Shown in pieces: positions 10,470-23,039 of a stretch of DNA of 64,000 nt. Under the pieces are notes generated by a model. That model saw only the letters and a list, made by a program, of their open reading frames with translations. It had not been told where the DNA came from and did not search any database. This DNA comes from Liolophura sinensis (lineage: Eukaryota > Mollusca > Polyplacophora > Chitonida > Chitonidae), in the NCBI RefSeq assembly GCF_032854445.1, contig NC_088297.1:11868163-11932162 (forward strand), written 5' to 3'. Position numbers and translations under genes: made by a program. Each line of letters starts with the position of its first letter. The stretch's first letter is position 1.

Positions 10470-13400
10470 CGCCGGTTTAAATATATACACACATGCTCAC
10501 AATGTACTCTCTGGTCTCCGGTTTTAACATATAGACACATGCTCGTGATGCATTCTCCGGTTTAAATACAAAGACGCATTATTATAATGCACTCTCCTTT
10601 TAAATGTATAAAGTTATGCTCACAATGTACTCTCCAGTTGAAATATATAGACGCAGGCTCACAATATACTCTCCGGTTTAAATAGTAGACGCAGGCTCAA
10701 AATGTACTCTCCGGTTTAAGTATATAAACGCATGCTCATAATGCACCTCTCCGGTTTAAATATATAACGCATGCTCATAATGTACTCTCCGGTTTAGATA
10801 TATAGACGCATGCTCACAATGTACTCACCGGTTTAAATATATAGACACAGGCTCCAAATGTATTCTCCGGTTTAAATAATAGACGCCAGGCTCCAAATGT
10901 ATTCTCCGGTCTAAATATATAGACACAGGCTCCAAATGTATTCTCCGGTCTAAATATATAAAGGCATGTTCACAATGTACTGTCCGTTTGAATCTTTCTG
11001 CAAAACGAATACTCATAACGTACTGTTCGCTTTACATTTCCTTACGAAAAGCATCCTCCAAATGTACTGGCTCATTTACATTGTTACATAAAACGTATAC
11101 TCATGATGTACTCTCCCGTTTGCCCTTTTAAACGCGGACTCATAACGCACTTTCCGATTTAGACGGTCTAACAAAACATGTACTCAAAATGCACCGTCCA
11201 GTTTAAACTGCCCTAGAAAACGCGTACTCAAAATGCTCTTTCCAGTTTAAACTGTACTATAAAGCGAGTAATGTGCTAGTCTGGATTGTCCTACAAAATC
11301 TCATATCCATAATACACTCTACAGTTAGGACTGTCCTACAAAACGTACTCATAATGCACTCTCCAGTTTGGATTGCCCTACAAATCATATTTATAATGCA
11401 CTCTCCAGTTCGGACTGTCCTACAAAACGTCATTATAAACAAAACATATCCATCATTCCCTCTACAGTTAGGACTGTCTTACAAAACGTACTCATAATGC
11501 ACTCTCCAGTTTGGATTGCCCTACAAATAATACTCATATTGCACTCTCCAGTTTGGACTGTCATACAAAATATACTGATAATGCACTCTCCATTTCTGAC
11601 TGTCATACAAAACATACTCATAATGCACTCTCTGGCTTGGACTGTCCTACAAAACGTAATTATAAACAAAACATATCCATCATTCCTCTACAGTTAGGAC
11701 TGTCTTACAAAACGTACTCATAATAAACTCTCTGGTTTGGATTGCCCTACAAATCATACTCATATTGCACTCTCCAGTTTGGACTGTCATACAAAATATA
11801 CTGATAATGCACTCTCCATTCTTGACTGTCATACAAAACATACTCATAATGCACTCTCTGGTTTGGAGAGTCCTACAAACGTACTTATAATGCACTCTCC
11901 AGTTTGGATTGCCCTACAAATCATACTTTTAATGCACTCTCCAGTTTGGACTGTCCTACAAAACGTAATTTTAAACAAACCATATCCATCATTCCCTCTC
12001 CAGTTAGGACTGTCCTACAAAACGTACTTATAATGCACTCTCCAGTTTGGATTGCCCTACAAATAATATTCATAATGCACACTCCAGTTTGGACTGTCCT
12101 ACAAAACGTAATTATAAACAAACCATGTCCATCATTCCATTTCAGTTAGGACTGTCTTACAAAACGTACTCATAATAAACTCTCTGATTTGGGTTGCCCT
12201 ACAAATCATACTTATATTGCGCTCTCCAGTTTGGACTGTCATACAAAATATACTAATAATGCACTCTCCATTTTTGAGTGTCATACAAAGCATACTAATA
12301 ATGCACTCTCTGGTTTGGAGAGTCCTACAAAACGTACTTATAATGCACTCTCCAGTTTGGATTGCCCTACAAATAATATTCATAATGCACTCTCCAGTTT
12401 GGACTGTCCTACAAAACGTCATTATAAACAAACCATATCCATCATTCCCTCTACAGTTAGGACTGTCTTACAAAACGTACTCATAATGCACTCTCCAGTT
12501 TGGATTGCCCTACAAATAATACTCATATTGCACTCTCCAGTTTCGACTGTCATACAAAATATACTGATAATGCACTCTCCATTTCTGACTGTCATACAAA
12601 ACATACTCATAATGCACTCTCTGATTTGGACTGTCCTACAAAACGTAATTATAAACAAAACATATCCATCATTCCTCTACAATTAGGACTGTCCTACAAA
12701 ACGTACTCATAATAATCTCTCTGGTTTGGATTGCCCTACAAATCATACTCATATTGCACTCAGCAGATTGGACTGTCATACAAAATATACTGATAATGCA
12801 CTCTCCATTCTTGACTGTCATACAAAACATACTCATAATGCACTCTCTGGTTTGGAGAGTCCTACAAGCGTACTTATAATGCACTCGGCAGTTTGGATTG
12901 CCCTACAAATCATACTTTTAATGCAATCTCCAGTTGGGATTGCCCTACAAAACGTAATTATAAACAAACCATATCCATCATTCCCTCTCCAGTTAGGACT
13001 GTCCTACAAAACGTACTTATAATGCACTCTCCAGTTTGGATTGCCCTACAAATAATATTCATAATGCACACTCCAGTTTGGACTGTCCTACAAAACGTAA
13101 TTATAAACAAACCATGTCCATCATTCCATTTCAGTTAGGACTGTCTTACAAAACGTACTCATAATAAACTCTCTGATTTGGGTTGCCCTACAAATCATAC
13201 TTATATTGCGCTCTCCAGTTTGGACTGTCATACAAAATATACTAATAATGCACTCTCCATTTTTGAGTGTCATACAAAGCATACTAATAATGCACTCTCT
13301 GGTTTGGAGAGTCCTACAAAACGTACTTTTAATGCACTCTCCAGTTTGGATTGCCCTACAAATCATATTCATAATGCACTCTCCAGTTTGGACTGTCCTA

Positions 13401-14815
13401 CAAAACGTAATTATAAACAAACCATATCCATCATTCCCTCTACAGTTAGGACTGTCTTACAAAACGTACTCATAATGCACTCTCCAGTTTGGATTGCCCT
13501 ACAAATAATACTCATAATGCACTCTCTGATTTGAAGAGTCCTACAAAACGTACTCAAAATACACTCTCCAGTTTGGATTGCCCTACAAATCATACTTATA
13601 ATGTACTCCCTGGTTTGGATTGCCCTACAAAACGTAATTATAAACAAACCATATCCATCATTCCCTCTACAGTTAGGACTGTCTTACAAAACATACTCAT
13701 ATTGCACTCAGCAGATTTGGACTGTCATACAAAATATACTCATAATGCACTCTCCATTCTTGACTGTCATACAAAACGTACTCATAATGCACTCTCCAGT
13801 TTGGACTGTCCTACAAAACGTAATTATAAACAAAACATATCCATCATTCCCTCTACAGTTTGGACTGTCTTACAAAACGTACTCATAATACACTCTCCAG
13901 TCTGGACTGCCCTACAAATCATATTCATATTGCACTCTAAAGTTTAAACTGTCCTACAAAACGTACTCATAATGCACTCTCCAGTTTGGACTGTCCTACA
14001 AAACGTAATTATAAACAAACTATATCCATCATTCCCTCTCCAGTTAGGACTCTCTTACAAAACATACTCATAATACACTCTCCAGTCTGGACTGCCCTAC
14101 AAATCATATTCATATTGCACTCTAAAGTTTGGACTGTCCTACAAAACGTACTCATAATGCACTCTCCAGTTTGGACTGTCCTACAAAACGTAATTATAAA
14201 CAAACCATATCCATCATTCCCTCTCCAGTTAGGACTCTCTTACAAAACATACTCATAATGCACTCTCCAGTTTGGACTGTCCTATAAATCATATTCATAA
14301 TGCACTCTCCAGTTTGGACTGTCATACAAAATATACTCATAATGCACTCTCCATTCTTGACTGTCATACAAATTATATTCATAATGCACTCTCCAGTTTG
14401 GACTGTCACACAAAACGTACTTATAATGCACTCTCCAGTTTGGACTGCCCTACAAAACGTAATTATAAACAAACCATATCCATCACTCCCTCTACAGTTA
14501 GGACTCTCTTACAAAACGTACTTATAATGCACTCTCCAGTTTGGACTGCCCCACAAATCATATTCATAATGCACTCTCCAGTTTGGACTGTCCTACAAAA
14601 CGTAATTATAATGCACTCTCCAGTTTGGACTGTCATACAAAATATACTGATAATGCACTCTCTATTTCTGACTGTCATACAAAACATACTCATAATGCAC
14701 TCTCCAGTTTGGACTGTCCTACAAATCATATTCATAATGCACTCTCCAGTTTGGACTGTCCTACAAAACGTAATTGTAACGCACTCTCTAGTTTAGATTG
14801 TTCTACTTGTGCAAA
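10470..14815. repeat. Large minisatellite array, 42-bp unit with 989-bp higher-order repeat
   Basis: From about 11265 the DNA is a tandem array of a 42-bp unit of the type actcataatgcactctccag + tttggattgccctacaaatc + at, with subtypes alternating 'ttggactgtcctacaaaacg' and 'ttggattgccctacaaatca'. Blocks recur at an offset of exactly 989 bp (for example 11433/12422/13411, 11511/12500/13489, 11737/12726, 12217/13206), so the array has higher-order structure. A shorter offset of 187 bp appears at 13.84-14.22 kb. The left flank, 10470-11264, is a degenerate version (ctcacaatgtactctccggt + ttaaatatatagacgcatg). The many open frames on both strands are by-products of a unit divisible by 3. Confidence 0.93.
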
Positions 14816-14896
14816 ATTTCACACACACACACATGTTGTACTGTCCAGTTCACACTCTACTACATAACCTTGTACCGGTACTCTTAAATACATTTC

Positions 14897-15162
14897 GGGG
14901 GCCTCCGTGGCTTATTTGGTTAGCGCGCTATAGCGCAGCGTAATGACCCAGGAGCCTCTCACCAATGCGGTCGCTGTGAGATAAGTCCAACTCATGCTGA
15001 CTTCCCGTCCGGCCGTACGTGGGAAGGTCTGCCAGCAAACCTGCGGATGGTCGTGGGTTTCCCCCGGGCTCTGCCCGCTTACCACCCACCATAATGCTGG
15101 CTGCCGTCGTATAAGTGAAATATTCTTGAGTACGGCGTAAAGCACCTATCAAACAAATAAAT
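14897..15162 (+). mobile_element. SINE family A inserted in the minisatellite, with target-site duplication
   Basis: Complete copy from gggggcctccgtggct to the aaataaat tail. It is flanked by aaatacatttc at 14886-14896 and 15163-15173. Array sequence (cagtttgtattgtcctacag) resumes directly after the second copy, so the insertion postdates the array. Confidence 0.92.
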
Positions 15163-15275
15163 AAATACATTTCCAGTTTGTATTGTCCTACAGATCCTTA
15201 TAATCATATTGAACTCTTCAGTTTGCGCTACCCAAAGTGTCCTACAAACCGGTGTATACATGATGTACTCACTCC

Positions 15276-17700
15276 ACTCATGTGAATATTACAGGAAGGA
15301 ATCTTGTAAAGGAACCATGGAATATTTTTTTACTGTCTGGTGCTTCGATTTCACTTAATATATTTTAGAAAGCAGTCTAGACACCATTGTCATCTTACTG
15401 GTGTAGGTAGGTTGAATCTACATAACCCAATCCATACGACGAATTTTTTTACTACCTCAAACAAGTGTGCGTGTAGAATACAAGGGCAGTTGGGATGGGA
15501 CAAAATGTTATTCAGATTGACAGCCTACTGTTCTACATCTCTGTTTACATCATTGCTTTCACAAAAGTGAAATGCTATATACGTGAATTATGTTATTTCC
15601 AACATTTTGGCAGTGGTGGATGAGGAAAAGCATTCGTAACGTTAGGTAATCAATTTCTAAACTGTACAGCTTGACAAAATGTTTAGAAAATATTGTAGTG
15701 TTCTGCAGTTTTATGTTAAATTCATACTTTTAGGCGTTGTGTTCCACTTTATCAACGTTTAAATCTTGATATTTAACATTACGTTAAATGATCAACTTTC
15801 ATTACGTGGTGTAACATTTCAATGCTAGCACATAAAAATGTCGTATGATTTTAATAGTCAGAAAATGTTGGCAATTTAACATTAGTATGTTAAGGGTGTG
15901 TTCAAGTTCTTATTGATTGAAAAGATCGATTATTATCAGTATTCTTATAGATATTGTCATGAAAGATGCATAACAATTGAATATGATAAACTCCCTGTGA
16001 TTTTTGTTATGGCAACCACTTTTTTCTTTGTTGGGTTATTGTCATTGAGGTATTACAATGGTAAAATGAGAAGGAAAAGAAACGTGTTGAAAATTAAAAT
16101 CACTGACCGCCGATTGGAATGACAAATGATAAAATCTATCAACGATTTTTGATATCAAGCAGGTATGCGCAATTTTCTCAATCCTATAATTTCGCCGTTT
16201 TTAGTTTCATAGCTCTCTTAACATTTTGTGGATAGATCTGTGTCATGAATATTTCAATTTCATCACCTTCCTATTATGGTTCTTTCTTCATGATATACCA
16301 CTCTCGTCATTCAAACATGATCTTCCACTTCTTGAAAAGCTGTCTCTTTACAGATACTGTTTCATAACGTACATTTTATCCAAAATACTTAACACTGCCT
16401 CGGACTAGGCTTTTAAAGGCAGTGCACAGAGACGTTTCACTTAAACGACAACGGTCAGGTTTACGTGTGAAGCAAAATGAGCCCTTGGGATTTTTGTCCT
16501 TCGGAACTCAGCTGATGGGTCCAGCAAGACAACATGCAGGCTTCGATTGCTCAGTAGTTTCAACAACCTAGGGAAACTTAAATCCGTTGCAATTTCAATG
16601 CTGTATACGTTCCACAGCTATAATTAATCACGTTTTATGTACCACGGTAGATTCTTTCCTATATTTATGATTGAACGATTCATTTATTTAATAATTTATT
16701 GTCTCTCATTTTTCTTGATAAATGTTCAATCATTCCAACCATAAACTTGGATAATTATAAAATAAAGTTTCTGTCTTTTTTCTGAATGACTTAATTACCA
16801 ACAGCTTTAAAATTCCCTTCAATTTGGTTTGAGTTATTCAATCCCTCACTAGCAGCAAATGTACTGTGTATTTTATCCTGCGTTGTTTGTGTCCATTGCC
16901 ATAATCAAACATGGAGTGAATATCTGTATGTGACTTTTGTTCATAGGCTCCTTAGTAACTTGCCAAAAGTCGGTGGTTTACACCGGGTACGCCATTTTTC
17001 TCCACTCCTAAAACTATCGCCATCTTGTGTAAACTCCTGTGTACAGCGCTAAACAAATGGATAAACAAAAAAATTTAACGGAATATGCCTGTATTGCTTT
17101 GGAAGAGTATATTTACCGAGTCCTCGTCGGAGTAGGCGGGATTTGCGGCCATGGCTGGTGTGTTTCCCTGCTTGTATTGTAAGCCCTCTTCAGGGCAGGT
17201 AATGCCCGGCTATTTTCGCTATCAACGGTAACGTCTCCCGTAACTACTCACACAGACTGTGGTGTCAACACGCGCTGTCCGCAGCCAACGCGCTTGTGAT
17301 ATCATATTGAATTTACCACCCTAGATAACCATAGCGTTTGCAAGCAAACCTTCCCTGCGGTTCAACACGAGCCGTCACATCAACCTGACAATGACAGCGC
17401 TGGAGTCATTCAGACGTTGAGTGATTGTGTTATCTGCACTTTGCATGTCGCCTCTTTTTGGGGTCGGGTAACATAGGCTTCGTCAGTGTCCTTTGCCGTG
17501 TGAACCTTGTCTCTTTGTTTACCCACATACCATAGATTTTGAATTCGGCCGGTATTATTGACAATTGTCAGGATACCTATTATGTTTGGATTAGGATGTA
17601 TAGTGCGGAGCCTCGCACAGCTCTATACATATTACCAGCTTTTGATATCCTCATCTCGGCATGTTTTACGAGATAAAAGCCACATTAGAGAATATTTCAC
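15276..17700. other. Low-information stretch with one possible terminal exon
   Basis: Mostly unique AT-rich DNA. At about 15900-16122 an open frame ends in a hydrophobic segment (LPVIFVMATTFFFVGLLSLR) followed by basic residues and a stop, and an AATAAA lies at 16761-16766. It could be the last exon of a single-pass membrane protein, but no upstream exon was found, so I do not call it as a gene. A family C SINE-like fragment lies at about 16920-17065 (gtcggtggtttacaccgggt). Confidence 0.3.
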
Positions 17701-17729
17701 CTACAAAGCGACTTTTTATGAAGGTAAGA

Positions 17730-18265
17730 AACTATGTAGAGCCCTCCGAAGGATCGAAAACTCGGCTGAGCCAGAAGGAAACTGGGTAAACGCGCAGAAA
17801 ACTGGGTAACGCCCGGAGCAGAGTGGGCCGACCCCCCCCCCCCCCAAAAAAAACTAGACAGAATTAGGAGGAAACTAAGTAAATTGGTGAAGCTAGATTT
17901 CTCCAGTCTAGAGAAAACTGGATAAAGCATAGGGTGAACGAAACTGGGTAAAGCGTTGAGGCATCTGAGTAAGGCCTGGAGGAAACTGGGTGAAACTTGG
18001 AGGAAACTGGGTAAGCCTGGAGGAAACGGGATAAAGCTTGGAGGAAACTGGATAAAGCCCGGATGAATGTGGGTGAAGCCCTAAAGAAACTAGAGAAGCC
18101 CATAAAAATTTAGGTAAGACCCAAAGAAAGATGAGTAAAGAACTAAACAAGCTGGAAAAAGCTCCGAGGAAAGTCGGCTCAACCTGAAGGAAACTGGGTA
18201 AAGAATGGAGGAAGCTGGTTAGGTCCCAGAGAGAACTGCGTGAAGCCCGGAGGAAAGTGGATTTA
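17730..18265. repeat. Degenerate ~21-bp minisatellite
   Basis: About two dozen variable copies of gaggaaactgggtaaagcctg (20-23 bp), interrupted near 17830 by a C run and an A run. The repeated 'ctgggtaa' is donor-like on the plus strand. The array starts a few bases after a gaaggtaagaaac, but I cannot show that this is a real exon end. Confidence 0.8.
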
Positions 18266-19399
18266 ATCCGGACGGTACACCTCCCCCAGTATATACATTT
18301 GTTGACACGCCGTCCTCTGGCACGTGAGGTACGGGTTCAATCCTTGCCTTGGACACGTAATTTGTAGATTTCCTAGCCTTCATTGTTTATGAGTCTTCCA
18401 TAAAAATAAACTGTGTGCAGCGCCCGCGGGCCCATTCGCACAGTGTAACGTTCGATGAAAACCGCCTGACCTGTGAGTTTCACCCACCCATAAAAAAATG
18501 ACTGCCATCTTATAAGCTTATAAACGTTCATGAATAAGGCGCTAATCAACAATAAAAACGATGAAACCTCATCCTTTTCAGGTCTAGTTCTCACCATGAC
18601 CTTCAAAGGCCTTCAGCAAATTTAAATTCCTTTTAATTCCCCATACCCCTATCTGATGACCGTGGGGGAAACTACTTAACAAAGAAACCCCTAGCTAAAG
18701 CCTGAGTAACGGAAAGGGTGAATATTGACAGAGACTGAGCTGTCTTTTATAGTCCGTCTCAATCGTACGTGTACTGATCCTACAGCTTGATACCAAACTC
18801 TGTTGGGGTATTGTGAAATTCTCGCGCACCGACGGCCCCAAAATAGACTGAAAAGAGAGAGGGCTGACCCTACAGGTTTACAGTCTTTTGTCCCTGTGGA
18901 TGATTGAATTCTGAATAACAGACGGTAGTAATTTTTTGGCCTGCATTCATGCATGTGAAAATGCGTTGTCTTTTTTTTTTTAGTTTTTAGTACCCTAAAG
19001 CCATTTCACAAAACAATCTCAAGGAGTATTGCTTAAATTTTAACCCAACTTAAACTCTTATATATAGTTTTACGTCATACTTAACCATATTTCACTCATA
19101 TATCGACGAGGAGACATTGTGTGTACAAGTACATATGTTGTTTTACAATGAAAATTTGTTTACTGTTTTATATGCAGACCTCTGAAAACGTTTTTTGTAT
19201 ATAGTTTACTCACATCTGACATATCCACTAAGTCGTGTATCCTAGCTAGCTGGCGGAAGGCGCTTTATCGCTAAAGGTAATGCCTTACCGGGCATAATAC
19301 ATGTCAAATTAGCTATACATCATTATATGTCTTTTTTCTTTATTAGTTTGTGATCCACACTATCTAGTCTGAGAAAAAAATATTATTACATGCATGCAT

Positions 19400-19765
19400 G
19401 CGTACATGCATTTGACATTGTATGTGTCTGCAGTTGCCGTTTGCCATGCATTTTGCCTTTATGGCACGTTTGGCATTCATTTGGCTGTTGATTGTAGCAC
19501 GTTTTTCAGGTATTTTGCCTCTGTGGCACGCTTGGTCATGCATTTGGCTGTTGACTGTAGCACATTTGTCATGCACTTGGCTGTTGACTATAGCACATTT
19601 GTCATACACTTGGCTGTTCATTTTGGCTGTTGACTGTAGCACATTTGTCATGCGCCTGGCTGTACATTTGGCCGTTGACTGTGGCACGTTTGTCATACAT
19701 TTGGCTGTTGATTGTAGAACGTTTGTCATGCATTTGTCTGTTGATTGTAGCACGTATACCAATAA
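19400..19765. repeat. 33-bp minisatellite
   Basis: About nine copies of ttggctgttgactgtagcac + atttgtcatgcac (33 bp), with partial units. It produces repeated open frames on both strands because the unit is a multiple of 3. Confidence 0.85.
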
Positions 19766-19930
19766 ATTCAAAGTTTTAAAAAACGACCAGATATGGCACA
19801 GGTACAGTTTCCCACTGTTATATCGTTTTCAGTGTAGAAATTGTCAGATAGCTTATATTTAGCACCTAGAGGGAAAAGACAGAAAACAATGGTATTCGAT
19901 CATGGATTAAAAAACCGCCCAATCTGTTAT

Positions 19931-20132
19931 GATTTATTTATTTGATTGGCGTTTTATTCCACACTCAAGAATATCTCACTTATGCGACGGCTAACAGCTT
20001 TAAGACGGGAGGAAGCCGGGCAAGGCCACGGCGAAGTCCATTCGCAGGTTGCTGGCGGTCCATGTGGATTTGAACTCAGAGCGATCGCATTGATGGGAGA
20101 CTCCTGGGTCATCGCGCTGCGCTAGCACGATC
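19931..20132 (-). mobile_element. SINE family A
   Basis: Reverse copy from tttatttatttgattggcgt to the head (ggtcatcgcgctgcgctagc). Diverged in the centre. Confidence 0.8.
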
Positions 20133-20719
20133 TGTGATGAAATCCCGTAGAACCAGAACCAAACTGTATTCAAACTGTCGTAGATTCATTTTCTTGAACC
20201 AAGAACTTTGGAAAGCCTTATCAACGTCATTTTCTTAAACAGCTTACACGCATTTCGCAATATGCTGAAGGGTACGACAACAGTGTAAGTACCGGACTGG
20301 TGCGCGCACGGAGAAGAGATTATAAAAACTTATTTGTTCAACCTGATCAGGGTATGGTGAAATAGGGTCATGTTGCGACACAACACTTGCCAGTCAGAAT
20401 AAAGGAGGTTGGTTTGGTGAGGCATAGTCGTACATATGGCCCATGGATCACCAAGTTGTCTCTAACTTATGTCAGTCTATGTCTCAACTTCAGAAACACT
20501 TTGCTGTTGTAAAATTGTCGCTTATCTAAGGAATTTTTATTTTAATTCTTCGAATTGTCTTAGACTTTCAAGACTTTCAAAAGTGAATGGCCCCTAAAGG
20601 CTCTGAGCAAACGACAGACAAACAGGCAGTGACTTACAGACGTGTTTGTCAGTTGCAAAAATGTATATGTATCAGAAGAATGGAGGGCCGCGATGCATTA
20701 AAGGGATTACTTCACTATT

Positions 20720-20962
20720 ATTTATTCATTTATTTATTTATTTATTTATTTATCGAATTGGTGTCTACGCCACAGTCAAGAATATTTTATTTATATGACG
20801 GCGGCCAGCATTATGGTGTGAGGCAACTGGACAGAGCCCGGGAGAAACCCACTACCATCCGCAGGTTGACCTCCCCACATACGGCCGGAGAGGAACCCTG
20901 CGTGAGCTGGACTTGAACTCATAGCAATTGCATTGGTGAGAGGAACCTTGGTGTGATTGCGC
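20720..20962 (-). mobile_element. SINE family A
   Basis: Reverse copy with an expanded ttta tail at 20720-20752, then ttggtgtctacgccacagtc, cggcggccagcattatggtg and the tRNA-like head gtgagctggacttgaactca. Confidence 0.85.
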
Positions 20963-21184
20963 CTTAGACAAGGATACCCAACATTTCACTATTAAGTTAC
21001 AATGGAAATTGTACAGCAGGTAACACCGCAGTCTATCAATCCATTACTTTTACAAAACAACATCAAACCTTCATTGATAGCTTTCAAATGGATTTTGGTT
21101 GGCGTAGAATGGGGGGAGAGTGATGGAGGGGAATTTTGTTACATGTACACCATAGATACCTCATGGAAAATTACTTAAGTATAT

Positions 21185-21525
21185 TTGTCGGTTTTGAGTG
21201 AGTGAGTGCTTGGGGTTTAACGTCGTACTTAACAATTTTTTAATCACATGACGACGAAGGAGTCCTTAGAGTGTATGTAATGTGCCTCCTTGTTGCAGGA
21301 CGGATTTCCACTGCTCTTTTGTCTGGCGCTGCTTCACTGAGACGCCTTACCAAAGGCAAGTAAGTGGCCCCGCCCGAGCCATTATACTGATACGGGTCAA
21401 CCAGTCGTTGCACCATCCCCTTCATTCTGAGCGCCAAGGTCTTAGGTGTTCCTCGACCCAGGACTTACCCTGGGTCTATCGCCTCCATCCCGGACGCTCT
21501 ACCAACTGTGCTATCGGGGCCTTAA
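21185..21525 (-). mobile_element. SINE family B (second tRNA-headed family)
   Basis: Reverse copy. The tail reads gagtgagtgcttggggttta and cgtcgtacttaacaattttt, the middle ccgcccgagccattatactg. The tRNA-like head at 21460-21525 has the box B complement caggacttaccctgggtcta and the box A side accaactgtgctatcggggc. Family B shares no body with family A. Confidence 0.85.
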
Positions 21526-22661
21526 GTGTCGGTTTAGAATTACCCGCCCTTGGCAAATAGAAAGCAATATTTACATTTGTTTATTTTAGGTCTAAATAAA
21601 TATTTCGACATCTTCACTGAGAACTGGCTGTTTTGTATCACTATTTACATTAAGCTCACGCAAACCAATAAAAAATAATGTTGTTACAAACCTTTTTGCA
21701 TTTTACGAGGTGGAAATTTAATCATAGATTTAAAACACACTTCAAACTTTCCTCTGAAAAATATTATCAGTACAAACAAGTCAACACACTGTTAGTTTTT
21801 CTGTGTTAAAAATGCTATGTTAAAAATGGGGTGGCTAGGGTTAAAAAACGAATAACTGCAGAGACATTACCGAATACATGTGACTCCATTTGGTGCTTGC
21901 GCAATCTGAAAATACACGTGATCAACATGTCCTCAGACCCCCATTAATTTTCCATAAGCGACAATGTTAACGTCTAACGCTGTAGCTCAGTCCCAAACAT
22001 TCCGTGGCCAATAAGCTTTGGTGCATACCTGGCCCAGCCTGTGAGAAACAAGCCATAAAAATCTTGACATAGGTTGACCGTCAAAATCTGGACCTTTCCA
22101 TGCCGGCAGCTGGGAGGCGTGCCTAGCAACGCCAAGGGGACGTCACTCGCAGCCTCATCACTACCTCACACCTTGTGTCCTCTCGCTCAGAATTTCAAAC
22201 TTTCATCAATAAAGCTCACACCTCCTCAAAGTTTAGACAGCATTTTAATACCAAGCATGCACCTGTACACCAAACATGGTCGCCTGGGAGCAAAAAAAGA
22301 CTTTATACCCTAAAATACACAGAAGTAGAATCGTAGTTTTCGTACCGAAAAACGAAAGTTGTAATGGGGGTCTGCGTCCACATTGTACGAAAACTCCGCA
22401 TTGCAAGAGAAGCAACTCTCCAGCTGTGCTTCCGTGCATTAGTAGCCTCCCTTTAATATCCTAATCGGAACTATTTAACAATGGTTTAAATGGTTTGCAA
22501 GAATTGGGGTAGACAAAATGGCATGAACTATTCCGCAAAACCAACCCTGTGCAAAATAACTAATCGGGAGTAGAATATTCAGAACTAATGTATGGCGCAA
22601 AATAAAAGACAGACTCAAGCTTACTGTTTATATTCACTAATTTAAATTCAGACCAAAGAGT

Positions 22662-23015
22662 GAGAGAGTGTTTGGGGTTTAAGGTCGTACTTAACAATTT
22701 TTCAATCAAATGACGACGAAGGAATCCTTAGAGTGCACGTAATGTGCCCCCTTGTTACAGGGCGGATTTTCACCGCTCTTTTATCTAGTGCTGTTGCACT
22801 GAGACGGCTTATCCAAGGCAAGTAAGCTGCCCCGCCCGAGCCATTATGCTGATACGGGTCAACCAGTCGTTGCACTATCCCTTTCATGCTGAACGCCAAG
22901 CGAAGAAGTTACAACTTCCTCTTTTAAGGTATTAGGTGTGAGTCTACCCAGGATTGATCCTGGATCTACCGCTCCCAAAGCGGACACTCTACCAACTATG
23001 CTATCCGGGCCGGTC
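22662..23015 (-). mobile_element. SINE family B, near full length
   Basis: Same order as the copy at 21185, and better preserved: agtgtttggggtttaaggtc, ggcaagtaagctgccccgcc, gttgcactatccctttcatg, then the head ctaccaactatgctatccgg. A free tRNA gene is excluded because the head is fused to the SINE body. Confidence 0.88.
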
Positions 23016-23039
23016 AGACCAAAGAAGACAACTCGCTAA

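Noticed and set aside
11257-14867. Many overlapping open frames of 60-174 codons on both strands
   Set aside because: They come from a 42-bp tandem unit that is a multiple of 3 and so stays open in several frames. There is no start context, no domain, and the same 'protein' appears on both strands.
15898-16122. Membrane-segment open frame with AATAAA at 16761
   Set aside because: A single short AT-rich frame without partner exons; hydrophobic stretches are common by chance in T-rich DNA. Noted in the region entry only.
22920-23015. tRNA gene candidates (also at 21460, 37150 and 63661)
   Set aside because: Each has box A and B but runs straight into the same SINE body and tail, with poor acceptor-stem pairing. 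They are SINE heads.
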